From Brevundimonas sp. G8 (GTDB lineage Bacteria; Pseudomonadota; Alphaproteobacteria; Caulobacterales; Caulobacteraceae), in contig NZ_LR732816.1 of NCBI RefSeq assembly GCF_902506205.1, positions 124,001 through 188,000 on the forward strand: 64,000 nucleotides of DNA, read 5' to 3'. Below, piece after piece: positions 44,389-54,109 of the stretch. Each line of letters begins with the position of its first letter. Positions within the stretch are counted from its first letter, which is position 1. Both the position numbers and the translations under genes were made by a program. A model generated the notes under the pieces. That model did no database searches. It was not told where the DNA came from and saw nothing but the letters and a program-made list of their open reading frames with translations.

Positions 44389-46605
44389 ATGACCGACGCC
44401 GCGATCCATGACGACACCCGAGGCGAGGAGGTTCCCGCCTCTCGCGCCCCCCAACTGGCGCTGAGCGAAGAGCTGATGGCCTCGCCGACCCGGTTCTTCA
44501 ATCGGGAAATCTCGTGGCTGGCGTTCAACGAACGCGTGCTGGAAGAGGCGGCCAACCCCAATCACCCGCTGCTGGAGCGGCTGCGGTTCCTGTCCATTTC
44601 GGCCAATAATTTGGACGAGTTCTTCATGACCCGCGTCGCCGGCCTGAAGGGCCAGTTGCGTGAGCGCATCCGCGTCCTGTCCGCCGACGGCCTGACTCCC
44701 GCCGAGCAACTGGACCAGATCAACGTCTCGGCCGGCGAGCTGATGGCCGAGCAGCAGCTGCGCTGGCGTCAGTTGAAGAAGGAGCTGACCACAGCCGGCA
44801 TCGAGGTGGTCGACCGCCAGAAGATTACAAAGACCGAGCGTGAGAGGCTGGAGCCCGAGTTCCTGAACCAGCTCTTCGCCGTCCTGACGCCGCTGGCCAT
44901 CGACCCGGCGCACCCCTTTCCCTTCCTGCCCAACCTGGGCTTCTCGCTGGCGCTGAAGCTGAAGCGCAAGGGCGAGACCAAGACCTTCTACGCCCTGGTG
45001 CCGGTGCCGACCCAGGTTCAGCGGTTCTGGCAACTGCCCACCGACGGCCGGTCCACGCCGGGGCATAAGCGGTTCATCACGCTGGAAAACGTGCTGCTGC
45101 TGTTCATCGACCACCTGTTCCCCGGCTGTGACGTCATGGAGAAGGGCGTGCTGCGCCTGATCCGCGATTCGGACATCGAGATCGAGGAAGAGGCCGAGGA
45201 TCTGGTGCTGGAGTTCGAGGAGGCGCTGAAGCAGCGTCGCCTGGGTTCGGTGGTGCGGGTCAAGATCGAGGCGTCCATGCCGTCCGACCTGCGCGACTTC
45301 ATCGTCGGCGAACTGGAGGCCGCGCCCCAGGACGTGGTGCTGGTCGACGGCATGCTGGGCCTGGCCCAGCTGTCGGACCTGATCGGCGGCGGCCACCCGG
45401 ACCTGAAGTTCAAGGGCTATGAGCCCCGCTACCCCGAACGCGTGCGCGATAACGGCGGCGACGTCTTCGCGGCCATCCGCGAAAAGGATCTGCTGATCCA
45501 CCACCCGTTCGAGAGCTTCGACGTTGTGGTGCAGTTCCTGCGTCAAGCGGCGCGCGACCCCAACGTCATCGCCATCAAACAGACGCTGTACCGCACCTCC
45601 AAGGACAGTCCCATCGTCGCCGCCCTGATCGAGGCGGCCGAGAACGGCAAGAACGTCACCGCCCTGGTCGAGCTGAAGGCGCGGTTCGACGAGGAGGCTA
45701 ACCTGCGCTGGGCGAGAGCGATGGAGCGGGCCGGCGTCCACGTCGTCTTCGGCTTTGTCGAATACAAGACCCACGCCAAGCTGAGCGTCGTCGTGCGGCG
45801 CGAGGGCGAGGCCCTGAAGACCTATTGCCACTTCGGCACCGGCAACTATCACCCGGTCACGGCCAAGGTTTACACCGATCTGTCGCTGTTTTCCTGCGAC
45901 CCCGTGCTGGGACGCGATGCGACCAAGGTGTTCAACTACATCACCGGCTACGCCACGCCGGATCACCTGGAGGCGGTGGTCGTCTCGCCGCTGAACATGA
46001 AGTCCACGCTGATCGAACTGATCGGCAAGGAGATGTCGGCCGCCGCCATGGGCAAGCCGGCGGCTATCTGGGTCAAGCTGAACTCGCTGGTGGATGTCGA
46101 GATCATCGACGCCCTGTACCGCGCCAGCCAGTGGGGCGTGCGCATCGACCTGGTGGTGCGCGGCATCTGCTGCCTGCGGCCCGGCGTGACGGGCCTGTCG
46201 GAGAACATCCGGGTCAAGTCCATCGTCGGCCGTTTCCTGGAACACAGCCGCATCGTCTGTTTCGCCAACGGCAAGGATCTGCCGCACGACAAGGCCAAGG
46301 TCTTCATCTCCTCGGCCGACTGGATGACGCGCAACCTGGATCGCCGGGTCGAGCTGATGACGCCGATCCGCAACGCCACCGTCCACGACCAGGTGCTGGA
46401 CCAGATCATGGTCGCCAACCTCAAGGACGACGCGCAAAGCTGGGTTCTGGATGCCGAAGGGCGCTATACACGCGTCACCCCTGCGGACCCGGAGCGGCCT
46501 TTCTCGGCCCACAAATACTTCATGACCAATCCCAGCCTGTCGGGACGCGGCCGCAAGGCCAAGAGCCTGCCTGCCGTCCTGCGTTATGAGCGTCCGGGCC
46601 GCTGA
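44389..46605 (+). CDS. ppk: polyphosphate kinase 1
   Basis: A 738-residue PPK1. The N-terminal domain starts [19 protein letters not shown] with [20 protein letters not shown]; the catalytic domains carry [20 protein letters not shown] (active-site histidine), [18 protein letters not shown] and [29 protein letters not shown]. It transfers the terminal phosphate of ATP onto polyphosphate. The start may instead be codon 30 ([13 protein letters not shown]), but the upstream ATG is kept. The stop TGA shares its A with the ATG of ppx (TGATG), so translation of the two is coupled. Confidence 0.97.
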   Translation: MTDAAIHDDTRGEEVPASRAPQLALSEELMASPTRFFNREISWLAFNERVLEEAANPNHPLLERLRFLSISANNLDEFFMTRVAGLKGQLRERIRVLSADGLTPAEQLDQINVSAGELMAEQQLRWRQLKKELTTAGIEVVDRQKITKTERERLEPEFLNQLFAVLTPLAIDPAHPFPFLPNLGFSLALKLKRKGETKTFYALVPVPTQVQRFWQLPTDGRSTPGHKRFITLENVLLLFIDHLFPGCDVMEKGVLRLIRDSDIEIEEEAEDLVLEFEEALKQRRLGSVVRVKIEASMPSDLRDFIVGELEAAPQDVVLVDGMLGLAQLSDLIGGGHPDLKFKGYEPRYPERVRDNGGDVFAAIREKDLLIHHPFESFDVVVQFLRQAARDPNVIAIKQTLYRTSKDSPIVAALIEAAENGKNVTALVELKARFDEEANLRWARAMERAGVHVVFGFVEYKTHAKLSVVVRREGEALKTYCHFGTGNYHPVTAKVYTDLSLFSCDPVLGRDATKVFNYITGYATPDHLEAVVVSPLNMKSTLIELIGKEMSAAAMGKPAAIWVKLNSLVDVEIIDALYRASQWGVRIDLVVRGICCLRPGVTGLSENIRVKSIVGRFLEHSRIVCFANGKDLPHDKAKVFISSADWMTRNLDRRVELMTPIRNATVHDQVLDQIMVANLKDDAQSWVLDAEGRYTRVTPADPERPFSAHKYFMTNPSLSGRGRKAKSLPAVLRYERPGR

Positions 46606-48092
46606 TGCCCACCGACACGCTTACCGACCGCGACATCGCCGCGATCGACATCGGTTCGAACTCGGTGCGCCTGGTGCTGTACCGCCTCGAAGGCCGGGCG
46701 ATCTGGACCGTCTATAACGAGAAGGTTCTGGCCGGCCTGGGTCGCGACCTGCCGACGACGCGCAAGCTGTCGCCCGAGGGCGTCGTCATGGCGATGACGG
46801 CGTTGCGCCGATTCGCCGCCGTGCTGGAGGGGGTTCGCCCCGACACCACCCTGATCGCCGCCACCGCCGCCGTGCGCGAGGCCATCGACGGGCCGGAGTT
46901 CTGCGAGCGTGTGGCGGCCGAGACGGGGTTGAACATCCGCGTCCTGACTGGCGAGGAAGAGGCGAAATACGCCGCCATGGGCGTGCTGGCCGGCGCGCCG
47001 ATGGCGCACGGCGTTTCGGCTGACATGGGCGGCGCCAGCCTGGAGCTGACGCGGTTGAACGGAAATGGGGTCGAACACGGGCTGACCCTGCCGCTGGGTC
47101 CCTTCGCCCTTGCCGAGGGCAAGGGGTTCGACGCCGAACGCATCAAGGCCCGCATCGACCAGACGCTGAAACCCGTCGCGGCCCAGTTCCAGAGCGACCG
47201 CCTCTACGCCGTCGGCGGCGCCTGGCGCACCCTGGCCCAGGTGCAGATGGCGCTGAAATCCTATCCGCTGAAGGTGGTGCATCAGTACCAGATGTCGGCC
47301 GAGGACGCGCTGGAGACCGCACGTCTGGTCGCGCAGCAGTCGGCCGCCGGCCTGGCGAAACTGCCCGGCGTGTCCAAGAAGCGGGCCGAGACCCTGCCCT
47401 ATGCCGGCCTGGTGCTGGAGGGGTTGATCAAGCACCTGGGCCTGAAACAGATCGAGATGTCCGCCTGGGGCGTGCGCGAGGGCCTGTTGTTCGAGACGCT
47501 GGACGAGGCGACGCGCACGGCCGATCCGCTGCTGGCGGGCTGCACGGCTCTGGGCGGCCGGCAAGGCGTGGCACCGGCTCTGCCCGGCGCGCTGAACGGC
47601 TGGATTTCCGAGATCGTCGCCGCCCTGCCCGAGGTCTTTGGCGAGGAACGCGACGCGGTTCTGGTCGCCGCAGCCTGTCGCCTGGCGGACCTGGGCGCGC
47701 GACTGCATCCCGATCACCGGCTGGAACTGGTGTTCGATCAGGTGCTGCGCGCGCCGGTCGCCGGCATCAGCCATATGGAGCGGGCCTTCCTGGCCAGCGC
47801 CATGAACGCCCGCTACGGCGGCGGCCCCGCCACGCCTCAGCCCGAGATCATCGACCGGCTGCTGAACGGCGACGCCGCCAAACGCGCCCGCGCCATCGGC
47901 CTGGCCATCCGCCTGGCCTGCGACCTGTCCGGCCGCTCGCCACAACTGCTGGCCAACGCCACCGCCAAGGTCAAAGGCGGCGACCTGCGCCTGACCGCGA
48001 CCGAAGGCTATGCCGACGTCCTGCTGGGCGAACAGACTCGCAAACGCGCCAAGGCCCTGGCCGAAGCGATGGACCTGGGATTGAAGATATAG
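46605..48092 (+). CDS. ppx: exopolyphosphatase/guanosine pentaphosphate phosphatase family
   Basis: A 495-residue Ppx/GppA protein of the actin/Hsp70 ATPase fold. The phosphate loop AAIDIGSNSVRLVLYRLEGR opens the protein, and the second loop ADMGGASLELTRL with the upstream Glu in VLTGEEEAKYAAMG are typical; a C-terminal HD-like helical domain (about 310-495) follows. It hydrolyses polyphosphate from the end or pppGpp. It overlaps ppk by one base, so synthesis and breakdown enzymes are made together. A palindromic repeat lies just past its stop. Confidence 0.94.
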   Translation: MPTDTLTDRDIAAIDIGSNSVRLVLYRLEGRAIWTVYNEKVLAGLGRDLPTTRKLSPEGVVMAMTALRRFAAVLEGVRPDTTLIAATAAVREAIDGPEFCERVAAETGLNIRVLTGEEEAKYAAMGVLAGAPMAHGVSADMGGASLELTRLNGNGVEHGLTLPLGPFALAEGKGFDAERIKARIDQTLKPVAAQFQSDRLYAVGGAWRTLAQVQMALKSYPLKVVHQYQMSAEDALETARLVAQQSAAGLAKLPGVSKKRAETLPYAGLVLEGLIKHLGLKQIEMSAWGVREGLLFETLDEATRTADPLLAGCTALGGRQGVAPALPGALNGWISEIVAALPEVFGEERDAVLVAAACRLADLGARLHPDHRLELVFDQVLRAPVAGISHMERAFLASAMNARYGGGPATPQPEIIDRLLNGDAAKRARAIGLAIRLACDLSGRSPQLLANATAKVKGGDLRLTATEGYADVLLGEQTRKRAKALAEAMDLGLKI

Positions 48093-48104
48093 GCTGATCG
48101 ATAC

Positions 48105-48133
48105 GTCTCCTCCCCATTTCATGGGGAGGAGAC
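48105..48133. repeat. palindromic repeat, GTCTCCTCCCCAT family
   Basis: A perfect inverted repeat with 13-bp arms identical to those at 25755-25785 (GTCTCCTCCCCAT / ATGGGGAGGAGAC) and a TTC loop, between the convergent ppx and rnd genes, where it may also act as a transcription end. Confidence 0.82.
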
Positions 48134-48141
48134 TCTGACCC

Positions 48142-49290
48142 TTACTCGATCTCGACGACCTCGACTCGCGCGCCGTTCAGCACCAGAGCGATCTCGCCGC
48201 GTTTCAGCTTCAGCGCGTCCTCGCCGAAGATCTCGCGGCGCCAGCCCTTCAGCGCGTCGATGTCGGCGTCGTCGCTGATGGCGATCTTTTCAAGGTCGGA
48301 CACGGTGGCGATCAGCTTTGAGGCCACGCCGGCGTTGTCGCTCTTGGCTTTCAGCAGCACCTTCAGCAGTTCCACCACCGACGGCGGGGCCGGCTGGCGG
48401 TGGGCGGGGCGCTCCATCTCCGGCGCGTGCGATTCGGGATCGGCCAGAACCCGCTTCAGTTCATCGGCCAGTTCCAGGCCAAGCCGCGAGCCGCCAAAGC
48501 CCTTGGGCACGGAGCGCAGGCGGTTGAACGCCTCCACGTCCGTGGGGGTCTGCTGGGCGATCTCGTCAATGCCCTCGTCCTTCAGGATGCGGCCGCGCGG
48601 CTGGTCGCGCTCCTGCGCCGCCCGCTCGCGCCACACGGCGACGGCCTTGAAGGCGGCTAAGTATTTGGCCGAGAACTTCTTGGGCTTCAGCCGCTTCCAG
48701 GCGTTTTCGGGATTGGTGTCATAGATGGCAGGATCGGTCAGGGCCGCCATTTCCGACATGACCCAGTCCAGCCGCCCTTCCTTCTCCAGCCGGTCGCGCA
48801 GCTTGGGATACAGGGCCGCCAGGTGGGTCACGTCGCCCAGGGCATAGACCAGCTGGTTCTCCGACAACGGCCGGCGCGCCCAGTCGGTGAAGCGGCTGCC
48901 CTTGTCCACCTCGATGCGCAGCGTCTGTCGCACCAGCGAATCATAGGCGACCTGTTCGCCGAATCCGGCGGCCATGGCGGCGACTTGGGTGTCGAACATC
49001 GGCTTGGGCATGGCCCCCAGGCGCACGAAGATTTCCACGTCCTGGCGACAGGCGTGGAAGACCTTGACGATCTTCTCGTCGCGCAACAGGTCCAGGAACG
49101 GCTCCAGGTCCAGGCCTTCCGCCATCGGATCGATGATGGCGGCGTGTTCGGCCGAGGCTGCCTGGATCAGGCACAGCCTGGGCCAGTAGGTCGTTTCCCG
49201 CATGAATTCGGTATCGACCGTGATGAAGGGTGCTGTGGCTACGCGGGCGCAGAATTCGGCCAGCGCCTCGGTGGTGGTGATCGGCGTCAT
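48142..49290 (-). CDS. rnd: ribonuclease D
   Basis: A 382-residue RNase D. The DEDDy exonuclease domain shows FITVDTEFMRE (D26, E28), an ASAEHAAIIDPMAEGLDLEP segment, VFHACRQDVEIFVRLG with the second Asp, and the YALGDVTHLAALYPKL motif containing the final Tyr-x3-Asp. An HRDC domain follows (about 210-290, RDQPRGRILKDEGIDEIAQQ). It trims tRNA 3' ends. The gene is convergent to ppx and divergent from purM. Confidence 0.95.
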   Translation of the reverse strand: MTPITTTEALAEFCARVATAPFITVDTEFMRETTYWPRLCLIQAASAEHAAIIDPMAEGLDLEPFLDLLRDEKIVKVFHACRQDVEIFVRLGAMPKPMFDTQVAAMAAGFGEQVAYDSLVRQTLRIEVDKGSRFTDWARRPLSENQLVYALGDVTHLAALYPKLRDRLEKEGRLDWVMSEMAALTDPAIYDTNPENAWKRLKPKKFSAKYLAAFKAVAVWRERAAQERDQPRGRILKDEGIDEIAQQTPTDVEAFNRLRSVPKGFGGSRLGLELADELKRVLADPESHAPEMERPAHRQPAPPSVVELLKVLLKAKSDNAGVASKLIATVSDLEKIAISDDADIDALKGWRREIFGEDALKLKRGEIALVLNGARVEVVEIE

Positions 49291-49369
49291 TCCGATGCTA
49301 TAGCCCCCCGCATCCTACCTGTGGCAAGAGCCGCGCTGCATTTCCGCCCCGATTCAGGCCCGAGATCCC

Positions 49370-50407
49370 ATGAGCGACACCCAAAAGCCTCTCGAAAACG
49401 GCCTGACCTACGCCGATGCGGGCGTGGACATCGACGCAGGCGAGTTGCTGGTCGAACACATTAAGCCCCTGGCCAAGTCCACGGCCCGCCCCGGATCGGA
49501 GCCGTCGCTGGGCGGTTTCGGCGCCCTGTTCGACCTCAAGGCCGCCGGGTTCGAGGATCCGCTGATCGTCACCACCACCGACGGCGTGGGCACCAAGCTG
49601 AAGATCGCCATCGAGACCGGCCGTCATGACGGCGTTGGCGTCGATCTGGTCGCCATGTGCGTCAACGACCTGCTGGCCCAGGGCGCCGAGCCCCTGCTGT
49701 TCCTCGATTACTACGCCACCGGCCGTCTTGAGATCGACGCCGCCCGCCGCGTCGTCGCCGGCATCGCCGAGGGCTGTCGCCAGGCCGGCTGCGCCCTGGT
49801 CGGCGGCGAGACCGCCGAAATGCCGGGCATGTACACCGACGGCGACTATGACTTGGCCGGCTTCAGCCTGGGCGCCGTCGAACGCGGCCACGCCCTGCCC
49901 TATCTGGATCGCCAGGCGGCCGGCGACATCATCATCGGCCTGGCCTCCACCGGCCCCCACTCAAACGGCTATTCGCTGGTGCGCAAGGTGGTCGAGAAGT
50001 CGGGCCTGGCCTGGGGCGACGACGCCCCCTTCGCCAAGGACCGCTCGCTGGCCCAGGCCCTGATGGAGCCGACCCGCATCTATGTGAAGCCGGTCCTGCC
50101 GCTGATGAAGGCGGGCCTGATCAAGGGCGCGGCCCACATCACCGGCGGCGGCCTGATCGAAAACCCGCCCCGCTGCATCGCCGAAGGCCTTCAGGCCAGC
50201 TTCGACTGGAACGCCTGGCCCATGCCCGCCGTCTTCCAGTGGCTGGCCGAGACCGGCGGCATCAGCGACCACGAGATGCGCCGCACCTTCAACTGCGGCG
50301 TCGGCTTCATCCTGATCGTCGCGCCCGAGAACGCCGAGCCGGTCCTGGCCGCCCTGCTCAACGCCGGCGAAGTCGCCTTCGTCTGCGGACAGCTGGAAGC
50401 GGCCTGA
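49370..50407 (+). CDS. purM: phosphoribosylformylglycinamidine cyclo-ligase
   Basis: A 345-residue AIR synthetase of the PurM/PurL fold. Blocks include [49 protein letters not shown] with ATP/substrate ligands, [31 protein letters not shown] and [20 protein letters not shown]. It closes the imidazole ring in purine synthesis. purN follows after four bases, so the two successive-step genes form an operon. The ribosome site is weak. Confidence 0.97.
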   Translation: MSDTQKPLENGLTYADAGVDIDAGELLVEHIKPLAKSTARPGSEPSLGGFGALFDLKAAGFEDPLIVTTTDGVGTKLKIAIETGRHDGVGVDLVAMCVNDLLAQGAEPLLFLDYYATGRLEIDAARRVVAGIAEGCRQAGCALVGGETAEMPGMYTDGDYDLAGFSLGAVERGHALPYLDRQAAGDIIIGLASTGPHSNGYSLVRKVVEKSGLAWGDDAPFAKDRSLAQALMEPTRIYVKPVLPLMKAGLIKGAAHITGGGLIENPPRCIAEGLQASFDWNAWPMPAVFQWLAETGGISDHEMRRTFNCGVGFILIVAPENAEPVLAALLNAGEVAFVCGQLEAA

Positions 50408-50411
50408 TCTC

Positions 50412-50996
50412 GTGAAGACGCGCGTCGCCGTCCTGATCTCCGGGGCCGGCTCGAATATGGCCGCCCTGATTGATGCGGGTCAGGCGCCGGACAGCGGTTA
50501 TGAGGTCGTGCTAGTCCTGTCGAACGTCGAGGGCGCGGGCGGTCTGGCTATTGCGGCGGCCAAGGGGGTTGCGACCCTCGCCATCCCCCACAAGCCGTTC
50601 GGCAAGGATCGCGAGGCGCATGAGCGCGTCGTGGACGAGGCTTTGCGCGCCGCCGGGGTCGAGGTCGTGGCCCTCGCCGGCTATATGCGCGTGCTGACGC
50701 CCTGGCTGGTCGGCGGCTGGCGCGAGCGGATGCTGAACATCCACCCCAGCCTGCTGCCCCTCTATCCCGGTCTCGACACCCACGCCCGCGCCATCGCCGC
50801 CGGCGACGCCGAGGCCGGCTGCACCGTCCATCTGGTGACCGAGGGCGTGGATGAAGGCCCCATCCTGGGTCAGGCCCGCGTGCCGATCGTTCAGGGCGAT
50901 ACGCCAGAGGCCCTGGCCGAACGGGTCAAGACGGCGGAGCATGGGCTGTATCCGGAGGTGCTGAGTGCGTTTTGCCGGGGTTTGGAACGGGGCTGA
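50412..50996 (+). CDS. purN: phosphoribosylglycinamide formyltransferase
   Basis: A 194-residue GAR transformylase using 10-formyl-THF. It has VLISGAGSNMAALIDAG for the phosphoribosyl loop and the catalytic set N109/H111/D147 in MLNIHPSLLPLYPGLDTHAR and VTEGVDEGPILGQ. The frame begins with GTG four bases after the purM stop. It overlaps nothing downstream; the next gene starts 86 bases later. Confidence 0.96.
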   Translation: MKTRVAVLISGAGSNMAALIDAGQAPDSGYEVVLVLSNVEGAGGLAIAAAKGVATLAIPHKPFGKDREAHERVVDEALRAAGVEVVALAGYMRVLTPWLVGGWRERMLNIHPSLLPLYPGLDTHARAIAAGDAEAGCTVHLVTEGVDEGPILGQARVPIVQGDTPEALAERVKTAEHGLYPEVLSAFCRGLERG

Positions 50997-51082
50997 CGGT
51001 CCGAAGATTACAAAAACGTCATGCGACAGACCGCCGCACCGGCGCGATGGTGCCGCCGATCAAAATCGGGACCCAGTCTTCC

Positions 51083-53140
51083 ATGAATCGTATTCGTCTG
51101 ATGGCCGCCTGTTCGGCCTGTATCGTCGTCGCCCTGACCGGCGGAGCGGCCTCAGCTCAGGACCATTCGCCCCAAGGTCATTCCCACGGCGCGCCGGGCG
51201 TTACGCCCTGGGGCTTCGACCTCGCGGGTCGCGACACGGCGGTCAAGCCGGGCGACGACTTCAATGAATATGCCAATGGCGCCTACCTGCGCACGACCGA
51301 GATCCCGGCCGACAAGGCCCGCTTCGGCCCGTTCGACGTCCTGTATGAGAACGCCCAGTCCCAGTTGAAATCGATCATCGAGACCAGCGCCGCCAATCCG
51401 ACCAACGCCAACGCCCAGAAGGTCGGCGCCCTGTACGCCAGCTTCATGGACGAGGCGAAGATCGAGCAGTTGGGCGCCACGCCGCTGGCCGCCGACCTCG
51501 CCGCCGTCAAGGCCGTGAGCGACCATGCCGGCATGGCCCGACTGATGGGCGAAAGCCACTCTGGCTTCGGCGCCTCGCTGTTCGGCATCGACGTGTTCGA
51601 GGACCTGCAGAAGCCCGACGTGAACTCGGCCTATCTGGGGCAGGGATCGCTGGGCCTGCCGGACCGCGACTATTATCTGAAGCCCGACTTCGCGGCCCAG
51701 CGCGAGGCCTATCTCGCCTATCTGACCACCACCCTGACCGCCATCGGCTGGTCCGATCCGGCCAAGACCGCCGCCGACATCCTGGCCTTCGAGACCAAGG
51801 TCGCGGACAAGCAGTGGACCACGGTCGAGCGTCGCCAAATCGACAAGCTCTACAACCCCACCAAGGTCGCGGACTTGACGACCCTGGCTCCCGGCTTCGA
51901 CTGGTCCGGCTTCCTGGCCGGCGCCCAGGTCTCGGACGTCGACACCCTGGTGCTGATGGAAAACACCGCCATCCCCGGCATCGCTCAGGTGTTCGCCGAC
52001 ACCCCCATCGAGACGCTGAAGGCCTGGCAGGCGTTCAATGTGGTCGATCAGGCCAGCCCCTATCTGTCCAAGGCCTTCGTCGACGCCCGCTTCGACTTCC
52101 GCGGCAAGACCCTGCGTGGTCAGCCCGAGAACCGGCCGCGCTGGAACCGGAGCGTGGCTCTGGTCGACGGCCAGCTGGGCGAGGTCTTGGCCCAGGAATA
52201 TGTCCGCCTGCACTTCCCCGCCTCGTCCAAGGCCCAGATGGAGACCCTGGTCGGCAATATCCGCGCGGCCATGACCGAGCGTCTGAAGACCCTGGACTGG
52301 ATGAGCGAGCCCACGCGCGAGCAGGCCCTCTACAAGATGTCCAAGTTCGGGGTGAAGATCGGCTATCCCGATAAGTGGCGGTCCTATGACGGGCTGGAGC
52401 TGACGGCGGACGACCTTTACGGCAACGTCGAGCGCTCATCGGCCTTCGAATGGGCCTACAAGCGCGGCAAGATCGGCCAGCCGGTCGATCCGCTGGAATG
52501 GGGCATGACGCCCCAGACGGTGAACGCCTACTACAACCCGCCGCGCAACGAGATCGTGTTCCCGGCCGCCATCCTTCAGGCCCCCTTCTTCGATCCGAAC
52601 GCAGACCCGGCCGTCAACTACGGCGGCATCGGCGCGGTCATCGGCCACGAGATCACCCACGGCTTCGACGACCAGGGCCGCAAGTCCGACGGCGACGGCG
52701 TGCTGCGCGACTGGTGGACGGCCGAGGACGCCGCTCGTTTCGAGGCGCGCGCCAAGGTGCTGGGCAACATCTATGACGGTCTGGAACCCCTGCCCGGCGT
52801 GCACGTCAACGGCGACCTGACCATGGGCGAGAACATCGCCGACTTGGGCGGCCTGCTGCTGGCGCTGGACGCCTATCACAAGTCGCTGAACGGTCAGCCG
52901 GCCCCGGTGATCGACGGCCTGTCGGGCGATCAGCGCGTCTTCCTGGGCTGGGCGCAGGTCTGGCGCGAGAAGTCGCGCGAGGCGGCGCTGAAGGAGCAGT
53001 TGACCACCGATCCGCACTCGCCCGGTTCGGTCCGCGCCGCCACCTCGCCGCGCAATATCGACGCCTGGTATGCGGCCTTCGGCGTCTCGCCGGACCAGAA
53101 GGAATATATCGCCCCCGAGGCCCGCGCCCGCATCTGGTAA
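51083..53140 (+). CDS. secreted M13 (neprilysin/PepO-like) metallopeptidase
   Basis: A 685-residue periplasmic zinc peptidase. A signal peptide (MNRIRLMAACSACIVVALTG) ends near ASAQ, followed by a His-rich stretch (DHSPQGHSHGAPG). Family markers are NAYYNPPRNEIVFPAAILQ, VIGHEITHGFDDQG with zinc ligands H522 and H526, and ENIADLGG with E583 as third ligand; the C-terminal IDAWYAAFGV and end RARIW resemble the usual CxxW end without the cysteine. It hydrolyses oligopeptides. The start was placed at the signal peptide; an open frame upstream overlaps purN. Confidence 0.95.
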   Translation: MNRIRLMAACSACIVVALTGGAASAQDHSPQGHSHGAPGVTPWGFDLAGRDTAVKPGDDFNEYANGAYLRTTEIPADKARFGPFDVLYENAQSQLKSIIETSAANPTNANAQKVGALYASFMDEAKIEQLGATPLAADLAAVKAVSDHAGMARLMGESHSGFGASLFGIDVFEDLQKPDVNSAYLGQGSLGLPDRDYYLKPDFAAQREAYLAYLTTTLTAIGWSDPAKTAADILAFETKVADKQWTTVERRQIDKLYNPTKVADLTTLAPGFDWSGFLAGAQVSDVDTLVLMENTAIPGIAQVFADTPIETLKAWQAFNVVDQASPYLSKAFVDARFDFRGKTLRGQPENRPRWNRSVALVDGQLGEVLAQEYVRLHFPASSKAQMETLVGNIRAAMTERLKTLDWMSEPTREQALYKMSKFGVKIGYPDKWRSYDGLELTADDLYGNVERSSAFEWAYKRGKIGQPVDPLEWGMTPQTVNAYYNPPRNEIVFPAAILQAPFFDPNADPAVNYGGIGAVIGHEITHGFDDQGRKSDGDGVLRDWWTAEDAARFEARAKVLGNIYDGLEPLPGVHVNGDLTMGENIADLGGLLLALDAYHKSLNGQPAPVIDGLSGDQRVFLGWAQVWREKSREAALKEQLTTDPHSPGSVRAATSPRNIDAWYAAFGVSPDQKEYIAPEARARIW

Positions 53141-53162
53141 GCGCGCCGGACCTCAAACACAG

Positions 53163-53194
53163 AAAAGGCCCGGAGCGCACGCTCCGGGCCTTTT
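53163..53194. terminator. bidirectional intrinsic terminator
   Basis: An 11-bp perfect stem (GGCCCGGAGCG / CGCTCCGGGCC) has TTTTCC on its plus side and TTTTCTG on its minus side, so it can stop transcription from the M13 gene and from the convergent small lipoprotein gene. Confidence 0.88.
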
Positions 53195-53217
53195 CCTTAT
53201 CCAGGTTTAAGCTGGAT

Positions 53218-53418
53218 TTAGCGCGGCGTGGTCGCCGCGCCGCCGACAGCGCCGATGGCGGCGCCGGCCACGGTCGAACCCGTGTTGCCGCCGAGGACCT
53301 GACCGGCGACAGCGCCGCCCAAGGCGCCGGTGGCGGCGCGCTGTTCCATCGTATTACCGCAGGCGGCCAGCAGGGCGACAACGCCGATGACGGGGGCCAG
53401 TTTGATCATGGTCTTCAT
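53218..53418 (-). CDS. small glycine-zipper lipoprotein
   Basis: A 66-residue lipoprotein. Signal MKTMIKLAPVIGVVALLAAC ends at the lipidated cysteine, followed by GNTMEQRAATGALGGAVAGQ and LGGNTGSTVAGAAIGAVGGA, regular Gly-x3-Gly patterns of a glycine-zipper membrane-associated segment. Similar proteins (entericidin-, osmB- or YMGG-like) are envelope components linked to stress. GGAGAAG precedes the ATG. Its mRNA ends at the shared terminator. Confidence 0.85.
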   Translation of the reverse strand: MKTMIKLAPVIGVVALLAACGNTMEQRAATGALGGAVAGQVLGGNTGSTVAGAAIGAVGGAATTPR

Positions 53419-53463
53419 GGGTCTTCTCCGGGAGGGGGATGAATCGATGAAGATCAAACGACA

Positions 53464-53493
53464 AGGCCCGCGTCCGGTTCCGGACGCGGGCCT
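53464..53493 (-). terminator. hairpin terminator after ndk
   Basis: A perfect 14-bp palindromic stem (AGGCCCGCGTCCGG-TT-CCGGACGCGGGCCT) lies 46 bases past the ndk stop, followed on the minus strand by TGTCGTTTG, a weak T-tract. Confidence 0.7.
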
Positions 53494-53539
53494 ATATAGT
53501 CACGCTATGCGAAGGATAAATCCCTCGCGACCTGAGCGC

Positions 53540-53959
53540 TTAGCCGACGATCTGGTCGTCGGTGAAGAACTGGGCGATCTCGATTTTGGCGTTGTCCTGG
53601 CTGTCCGAACCGTGGACCGAGTTTTCACCGATCGAGAGGGCGAACTGCTTGCGGATCGTGCCGTCGGCGGCGTCCTTGGGGTTGGTGGCGCCCATGACTT
53701 CGCGATAGGCGGCGACGGCGTTGTCGCCTTCCAGCACCTGAACCACGACCGGCTCGGCGGTCATCTGCTCGACCAGCTCGCCATAGAACGGGCGTTCGGC
53801 ATGGACTTCGTAGAATTTCTGGGCTTGTTCGGTCGTCAGCTTGACGCGGCGTTGCGCAACGATGCGCAGGCCTGCGCCCTCGATCACGGCGTTGATCGCG
53901 CCGGTCAGGTTGCGGCGCGTGGCGTCGGGCTTGATGATCGAGAAGGTGCGTTCGGTCAT
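53540..53959 (-). CDS. ndk: nucleoside diphosphate kinase
   Basis: A 139-residue NDK of standard length. It starts [20 protein letters not shown], with the nucleotide-binding [19 protein letters not shown] and the active-site histidine in ENSVHGSDS (H116) that is phosphorylated during transfer between nucleoside triphosphates and diphosphates. The gene is divergent from the ABC-F gene with about 150 bases between. Nothing unusual is seen. Confidence 0.98.
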   Translation of the reverse strand: MTERTFSIIKPDATRRNLTGAINAVIEGAGLRIVAQRRVKLTTEQAQKFYEVHAERPFYGELVEQMTAEPVVVQVLEGDNAVAAYREVMGATNPKDAADGTIRKQFALSIGENSVHGSDSQDNAKIEIAQFFTDDQIVG

Positions 53960-54109
53960 GGAAAGTGACTTCTTGTTGGGAGTTTGAGTGTCGCGGGCTT
54001 ATAGCGACGACCTCCCGAGTTTCCAACTGTCCCTTTTGCATCCCTGACGCACGTCGCACGCCGACTTGCCGATTGAGGGATGTCGCACAATCGAAGAACC
54101 TTCGTCGCA

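Noticed and set aside
44341-46512. 723-codon frame opposite ppk, and similar long frames opposite tuf, fusA, both M61 genes and ppx
   Set aside because: All mirror a well-supported gene on the other strand and show the antisense composition typical of high-GC genomes.
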